Assembly: GCF_030272615.1 (NCBI RefSeq)
Contig: NC_081410.1
Coordinates: 222,261,415 to 222,325,414 of the forward strand
Origin: Cryptomeria japonica
Lineage: Eukaryota > Streptophyta > Pinopsida > Cupressales > Cupressaceae
DNA: 64,000 bases
Reading direction: 5' to 3'
Below are positions 59,101 to 64,000 of the stretch, one piece after another. The notes beneath the pieces are model-generated. The model did not search any database and was not told the origin of the DNA. It saw nothing but the letters and a program-made list of their open reading frames with translations. Each line of letters begins with the position of its first letter. Within the stretch, counting starts at the first letter, position 1. A program made the position numbers and the translations under genes.

Positions 59101-59909
59101 TTGCTAGCTCCTTTCCTGGTTATATTCATATAATAACACATCTAGCTTTGAAAATAGTGAGAATCTTTCAGACCTTTTACCCGTGCCAGCATGGTAACAA
59201 TATCATTATATTCCTCAGTGAAGTCACTTCTATGGAAATACTTTGGCCATCTTGAAGTGGTGGAATTTCTAGTAGTAGAGAGAAAAATTGTATTAATTAC
59301 TTTCTTACACTTTACCTCGTTTTTCTCAAAATATTCTTCAGCACTTTCTTTAGTAATGTCAACCACTTCCTCAATTGGAGAGCCCTTGAATGCACTCTAA
59401 AAGAAAACATTGTCTAATGTTATAACCACATTTTGATTGGTATCTTTTACTTGTCTTGAGTTTGGATCAAAATGATCTGCCACTGCAAGTACAAAGTCTG
59501 GATCATGAGTTGCGACTGTGAAGGAAGCATATTTATGCAACTCTGATTTGATCAAGTTTGTCAAGCATGAAGGAGATTTCTCAACTTGATCAATGAACTC
59601 CTACATATTGACATGACCAATTTTTGTATCCTTTATCTCCTTGATATTGGAGTCAACTAAGCGTTCTGGATACATATTCAAGTATTTATCATACTTGTAC
59701 TTCATATTTTTTGCTGTTGGTTTGCTTGGTGAGGATTCCAATTGACTTGAGGAAGGCTCTAATTTGTCTTGAGAAGACTTTGATATTTGCAAAGGACTAC
59801 ATCCAATACCAAGAATTAGATTTTTGACAATCATCGTCATCATAAAACCGAATTTTATCAAGTGGATCAAGAATTCGGAGCCAGAACGAAATTGGGACAA
59901 AACTACCAA
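56147..59909 (-). pseudogene. Element Z long accessory ORF, unrecognised N-terminal domain plus coiled-coil C-terminus
   Basis: I do not recognise the product. From ATG 59909 one frame runs to about 57927 with a handful of stops. It encodes about 400-500 residues of mixed globular sequence (Trp/Tyr-rich motifs such as RWPKYFHRSDFTEEYNDIV and YLVYAAASMRQYPSL), then a basic Lys/Ser-rich linker (58358-57927) and an acidic Glu/Gln stretch. After frameshifts near 57920 and 57700 comes a Ser/Thr/Ile-rich segment (57364-57660), a KRKKQ basic motif (57288) and heptad-like coiled coil (56844-56147, ending EEEKDK). It occupies the pol-to-polypurine-tract position, like the ORF at 2-852. A Sirevirus env-like or other accessory protein is the best positional guess; I see no transmembrane segment in frame. 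Confidence 0.6.
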
Positions 59910-59959
59910 AAACTAGCAGGTCGGGGAAAAAAGTCCAATCTGCACCTTAAGTATTAAAA

Positions 59960-61030
59960 TTTGCACATCTGACTTTAAAGTCTGATGTGCAAGGGAAAAA
60001 CATCTTCCTTGCATATCAGACTTTAAAGTTCGATCTTAAAGTTGGGGAAAAATTGTTAGCACATCCAACTTTAAAGTTAGATGTGTAGATGAAGAATTAT
60101 CAAAGGATGTGGACATCGGACTTTAAGGTCCGATGTGCTTGGGGAAGAACAAAGATTGAGATGTCCGGTTTTAAAACCTGACATGTCAATCGCAAAAACC
60201 TAACTTACATATCGGACTTTAAAGTCCGATATGTAAGACATAATCCTCCTACTAGCATGTCGGGTTTTAAAACCCGACTTGTTAGCAGGAAGGATATCTC
60301 TTGCATATCAGACTTTAAAGTCTAATATGTAGGAAACATATTGGTCCATCAGCCTGCATGTCGAGATTTGAAACCCGACATGCAGGTGGAGGAAAGGAAA
60401 GAGAAAAGATCAGAGGCAATCAAATTTTAAAATTCTATGTGCCCTTTGATCTCGAAAAAGAAGGTAGAAAGAATACAGAAAACAAAGGAGATGCCAACAT
60501 GAATACAAAACTCGAAATGAAAAAGAAAACCTACCTCAACCAAGGCAATCGAAGGAATTTGTTGAATCAACAAGACAATTAGGAAGAGAAACGGACGAAA
60601 AGAGAAAGAGGGCACGGAAGGAGGAAAAATTAGCAAGTGAAATGAGGGAAAAATAATCGAGATTTAATAAATAACCCTCATTTTAAGAAATTAATGACAT
60701 TCATTAATTACTAAGCGTGCCATGCATGTCATACTTTAAAGTCCGACATGCGGGATAAAATCTCTTGCAAGTTGGACTTTAAATTCTGACATGAAAGTCT
60801 ATATTGTCAACTTGCACATCACACTTTAAAGTCTGACATGCAAGGGAAAAGTCCCTGTAGGTCGGACTTTAAAGTCTGATCTATAGGAGAACAACTACCT
60901 GGAGGTCGGAATTTAAAGTCCGATCTATAGGGGAAGAACCAAAAAATTACACATCGGACTTTAAAGTCCAATGTGCAATTCTAGCAAAAGAAAACCTTGT
61001 AGGTCGGACTTTAAAGTCCGACCTGCATGG
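59960..61030. repeat. Two-block tandem array of 34-bp palindromes, period about 48 bp
   Basis: Sixteen palindromes are centred near 59976, 60024, 60072, 60124, 60172, 60220, 60268, 60316 and 60369, then, after a 330-bp gap, 60737, 60780, 60827, 60870, 60914, 60962 and 61012. Within blocks the spacing is 43-53 bp, mostly 48. The unit is about 34 bp with core GACTTTAAAGTC; the one at 60204-60237 is a perfect 34-bp palindrome. Cores and arms vary together (GGACTTTAAAGTCC, GGGTTTTAAAACCC; arms ACATC, CATATC, AGGTC). The gap (60387-60720) is purine-rich and shows no palindrome. No coding potential. Confidence 0.9.
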
Positions 61031-61397
61031 AAAACTGCAAAAAATAAAGAACTTAAAAACAAGAAAAAGAGAAGGCGGAAAGTAAAAGGAGCTAACCGAC
61101 GAAGTTGACCAATCTCTCTCGGAGGACGTGAGGTATGAAATAGACCAATTTCATGGGGCTGCCTCACAATTTTAGCTGCGCTGAAATTGAGGACAACAAT
61201 ATTCATCAATACAAAATACTCCATACTCTCATATTTCCATATCTCCCCCTAATGTATAAAACTCCCTTTTTTCTTTTTCACATCTATATCACTCCCCCTT
61301 TGAAATCAATTCCATCAAAATTTCCAAAAGAATGCCAAAGATCCAACACCGGGACAAAGAATGAAATATACTGTACAATGAATATCCCAAAAATATC
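61031..61397 (-). other. Non-coding stretch with polypurine-like tracts
   Basis: ATCTCCCCCTAATG (about 61241) and CACTCCCCCTTTG (about 61291) are GGGGGAG runs on the minus strand, like those after pol or the accessory ORF in the other copia elements. No LTR follows them. Confidence 0.5.
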
Positions 61398-61713
61398 TTA
61401 CCGAAGCTTAATATATTTAAAAATATCTGGGTATGCCTTCTCCAAAAGCTCATGGTAAGTATCCCAACCAGATTTGAAAGTGTCAGAAATAGATGCAAGC
61501 CCATTTAGCATATGAGCACAAGACTCTTTTTCTTTTAGCTCTACCATTGTGGGCTTTCCAACCAAATCTATACACTCCTTCTTACGTACACCAAGTGAGT
61601 CCAACGGGGGACTCACCAAACCTCTCAGACTTCTGGCTCTTCTTACGATTTTGTATTTTTCTTTCTCAACAGCAGAAATTTGACCTTCCAAAACCAAAAT
61701 TTGACCATCAATG
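61398..61713 (-). pseudogene. C-terminus of a second coiled-coil accessory ORF
   Basis: An open minus-strand frame of about 105 codons, entering at 61713 where Copia-5 cuts it and ending at 61398. It is Leu/Glu/Lys-rich, with a closing pattern (H-M-L-N-G...F-K-S-G-W-D...L-L-E) similar to the end of the Copia-0 ORF (M-H-G...F-S-W-E-S-S-L). Followed by GGGGGAG tracts as in Copia-0. It may be the same gene family as the element-Z ORF or a remnant of another nested element. Codons upstream of 61713 belong to the Copia-5 LTR. Confidence 0.55.
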
Positions 61714-63055
61714 TGTTGGAATTTGCATGAAGATTGCATTAATGATATGTTATGTTTTCATTGATGTCAATAAACTGGTAATGTTATTGTTGTGATATTG
61801 TTACTATTACTAGTAGGAAGAATTTATGGAGTGAACTAGTATTTGGTGTAATTCTTATCTATTGTTGTAACCGGTAAACCCTACCTATTGTTTTTTATAA
61901 ACCCTAATTGATTAAGTTTGGTGAATTGGTTATATTGGTATGACCTGATGATGAGCGGTAATGATGATGACATGCATGATTATTGTATGAAGACAACTCC
62001 AAGAGATTTTGGCAAGTTGTTGTAACAGTTTTTGTCTAGGGAATGAGCAAATTTATTGCATCTAATGCAAACCGCGTGATGAGTTACTAAGTTAAATGAA
62101 GCGGTGATCAAGGAGCAATCAAGGTTTTTTTTTATTGATGTGCAGACATTGCTATGTAATCCAACAGTCATACTTGAACCAAATATGTTTGTAATCTCGA
62201 TGAGAGTTAGGTTTTTGTTGTGTTACCGACTTGATTGATTTGTTTATAAGTTCGATGAAGTTTTTTAGTTTTATAGAGTTGGCAAAGAGATAGACACAGT
62301 TCAATTGAGTGTGTGGTTGTTGAATTGGATGATGTATCTGCAGTTTGAGTAAAGGAAGATAGGAGCATAAAATGGATCTAATCAAGCAAGTGTAGTGTTA
62401 TTTAGATAGATCAACAAAGTCCTGTTGTTTTCTAACAATTATAGTAGAATTGAAATCCCCCAACTGGGTAATCTTTAACAAGATTGGTGCTATTAAAATC
62501 CTCTAACAAGGTGGTCCATTAGATTGGATTTTCAAATCCTCTACCGAGGTTACTCCTTATAGGTTATTGCTTCTAACAAGGCATTTGTAGTCAATCCCTT
62601 AACCGGGTGATTCCTAACAGGATCAATTCTCAACATGACTTTTTGTAAAGTTTTAACAGGCTAGGCTCCTAACAGGGTGAACTTTAGAATATTTCATATA
62701 GTTATCTTGTGAGTCTCATCTCACCGTGGTTTTTACCTATTTTGGTTTCCATGTCAAAAATATTTGTGTCAAGTGGTGAATTTTTTTGTGCTTATGTTTT
62801 CATCGTTGATTTACTTAACTATTTTTGAGAAGTCATGATAATCAGAAGCATTGAGAAATGAAGAAGTTATTTACTATTAATTTGTTGTAACAGACAACTG
62901 GTTTATCTTATGAGTTCTTATCTTGACAGAGTTGTTAGTTCTAAGTTTACTTTGAGAGATTGATTCGTTAAGTTTATATCAGTTTTTCTGTCTACTGATT
63001 CACCCCCCCCCCTCTCAGTAGTTGACCAGATACTTATTCTTTCATCGTACCATCA
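61714..63055 (+). repeat. Copia-5 5' LTR
   Basis: 1342 bp, TGTTGGAATTTGC to GTACCATCA. Contains the CCCTTAACCGGGTG ladder (about 62440-62680), CACCGTGGTTTTTACC (about 62723) and a C-rich tract at 63003. The left flank is CAATG; the matching flank is beyond the window. Confidence 0.88.
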
Positions 63056-63057
63056 AT

Positions 63058-63069
63058 TGGTATCAGATC
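63058..63069 (+). promoter_or_regulatory. Copia-5 primer binding site
   Basis: TGGTATCAGATC two bases after the LTR; initiator-tRNA-Met type with one change. Confidence 0.82.
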
Positions 63070-63124
63070 ATTTCAGGTCCTGTAAGGTCTAAGCCTAACA
63101 GCTTCAGGTAAAGATCTACTAATC

Positions 63125-63982
63125 ATGATGAATAAGGAAGGTTTGAAGTTTAATAGAGATAACTAAAGGATATGGAGTGACAGAATGAAAATTTATATCA
63201 AGAGTCTAGAGAGTTGGTATTGGGAACATGTCAATACTAAGTTTGTTGCACCTACTGGGATGTTGACTGATGATCAGAAGAAAGAACAACAAGAAAATCA
63301 TCAAGCATTGGAGGCTATCATCAGTTCTTTGTCTGATGCAGAGTATGTAGATGTTCATGTTCTTGAAACTCCATATGAGGTATAGAAAAAACTAGAAGAG
63401 ATTCATAGCAGTGAATAACATGTTAAGATTGCTAAAGAGGAGAGTCTAAGAGGAAAATTTGATGACATACGGATGGCTAAAGGTGAGAATATCCAACAGT
63501 ATGGTCAAAGGATAAAAGAGATGGTCGATGAAATTAAGAGTGCGGGAGGTAAAGTGAAAGATTCCATAGTGATCAGTAAGGTGTTGAGAACCCTGCTACC
63601 GGTCTACACTATCCGTTTTGCAACTATTCAGGAGATGAAGTCCATTAACAAAACTTAGGTAACTCTTGACTCCATCATTGGCAAGCTTACTTTTTTTGAA
63701 TTAAATGGTTATAATGGTAGTGTACAAAAATCTGAGTCTACATTTAGAGCTTCTATTTCTAACCCATCTGTGAGGAAAAGTAGAGATGCCAGTCAAAGTT
63801 ATGAATCCAGATCCAGTAGATAAGCTGATGGTGAAGACAGTTTAGTTGAGCTTGAAGCATTGTTGGCCAAGCGGTTGCCTAGAGGTAGACGTAAATATAG
63901 AGGCAAATTACCTTTGAAATGTTTTGCAAGCAACATGAATCGACACGTTGTTGCTAATTGTCCTAATGGTGATAATGAGCAT
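63125..63982 (+). pseudogene. Copia-5 gag (truncated)
   Basis: Frame 2 from ATG 63125, closely matching the Copia-3 gag: K-F-N-R-D-N, then W-S-D-R-M-K-I-Y-I-K-S, the E-E-S-L-R-G-K-F segment, I-Q-Q-Y-G-Q-R-I-K and the R-G-K-L-P-L-K-C-F lead-in to the zinc knuckle. The knuckle itself is altered (C-F-A-S-N-M instead of C-F-x-C). Point stops at 63164, 63383, near 63416, 63656 and near 63821; no frameshift. The coding region is cut at 63982 by the Tat-type LTR. Confidence 0.85.
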
Positions 63983-64000
63983 TGTATACACCTAAAAATG
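63983..64000 (+). repeat. Start of another Tat-type LTR, cut by window end
   Basis: TGTATACACCTAAAAATG matches the beginning of the Tat LTRs (TGTAGACACCTAAAATTT at 4876, TGTACACACCTAAAATTG at 36861). It interrupts Copia-5 gag exactly, so it is an insertion border. Confidence 0.75.

Noticed and set aside
59960-61030. CRISPR-like look of the palindrome array (about 34-bp repeats, about 14-bp spacers)
   Set aside because: The context is plant retrotransposons, the repeats differ in sequence between units, spacers are far too short, and there are no cas genes.

Overview
This window is wall-to-wall transposable-element DNA from a large-genome land plant. I see no host gene, rRNA, tRNA or CRISPR array. 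The deep nesting, the Ty1/copia elements with tRNA-iMet-type primer sites, the Ty3/gypsy Tat/Ogre-type polyproteins and an antisense plant-mobile-domain ORF all point to a plant. A gymnosperm is my guess from the density and age of the insertions; nothing in the sequence proves it.

Left edge. Positions 1-2255 are the 3' end of a copia element (Copia-0): a coiled-coil accessory ORF, polypurine tracts and a 3' LTR. It sits in the pol of a Tat-type gypsy element (Tat-W, 2256-4875). Tat-W is cut on its other side by a second Tat element (Tat-X), with 5' LTR 4876-5678, a long leader, gag from 7722 and pol to 15258. The order gag, protease, G-patch, RT, RNase H, archaeal-type RNase H, integrase is still readable, but every part is broken by stops.

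Middle. Downstream of Tat-X pol lies a 3' region with a minus-strand plant-mobile-domain (PMD) ORF (17974-19890) and a 1085-bp terminal-inverted-repeat DNA element (16757-17841). At about 20580 the sequence returns to the integrase C-terminus and a second copy of the same 3' region begins (Tat-Y). This copy lacks the DNA element. It is split by a complete copia element (Copia-1, 23450-30185, target duplication GTCCT) and by a 4576-bp solo-LTR-like element (32169-36744, target duplication TTCAT). It ends in a polypurine tract and a 3' LTR from 36861. Flanks of the X and Y LTRs do not match, so X and Y look like halves of two insertions fused by recombination or deletion.

Right. The Tat-Y LTR is split by minus-strand Copia-2 (37623-52146, duplication CTTTT). 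The 5' LTR of Copia-2 is in turn split by plus-strand Copia-3 (44589-52136, duplication ATGGT/ATGGC). The Tat-Y LTR resumes for 11 bp at 52152-52162. Beyond it are a copia LTR remnant, a minus-strand copia pol fragment (Copia-4), a minus-strand element with a long unrecognised ORF (element Z, about 54196-61713), and the 5' LTR and gag of Copia-5 (61714-63982). Copia-5 gag is cut by a Tat-type LTR that begins at 63983 and leaves the window.

Most unusual structures. (1) A two-block array of 34-bp palindromes with a period near 48 bp at 59960-61030; arm sequences differ between units but stay self-complementary. (2) Eight alternating copies of TTCGAGCGAA/TTCGCTCGAA inside the DNA element, with an empty site in the duplicate Tat copy. 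(3) Two copies of the antisense PMD ORF in the Tat elements. (4) The X/Y fusion itself.
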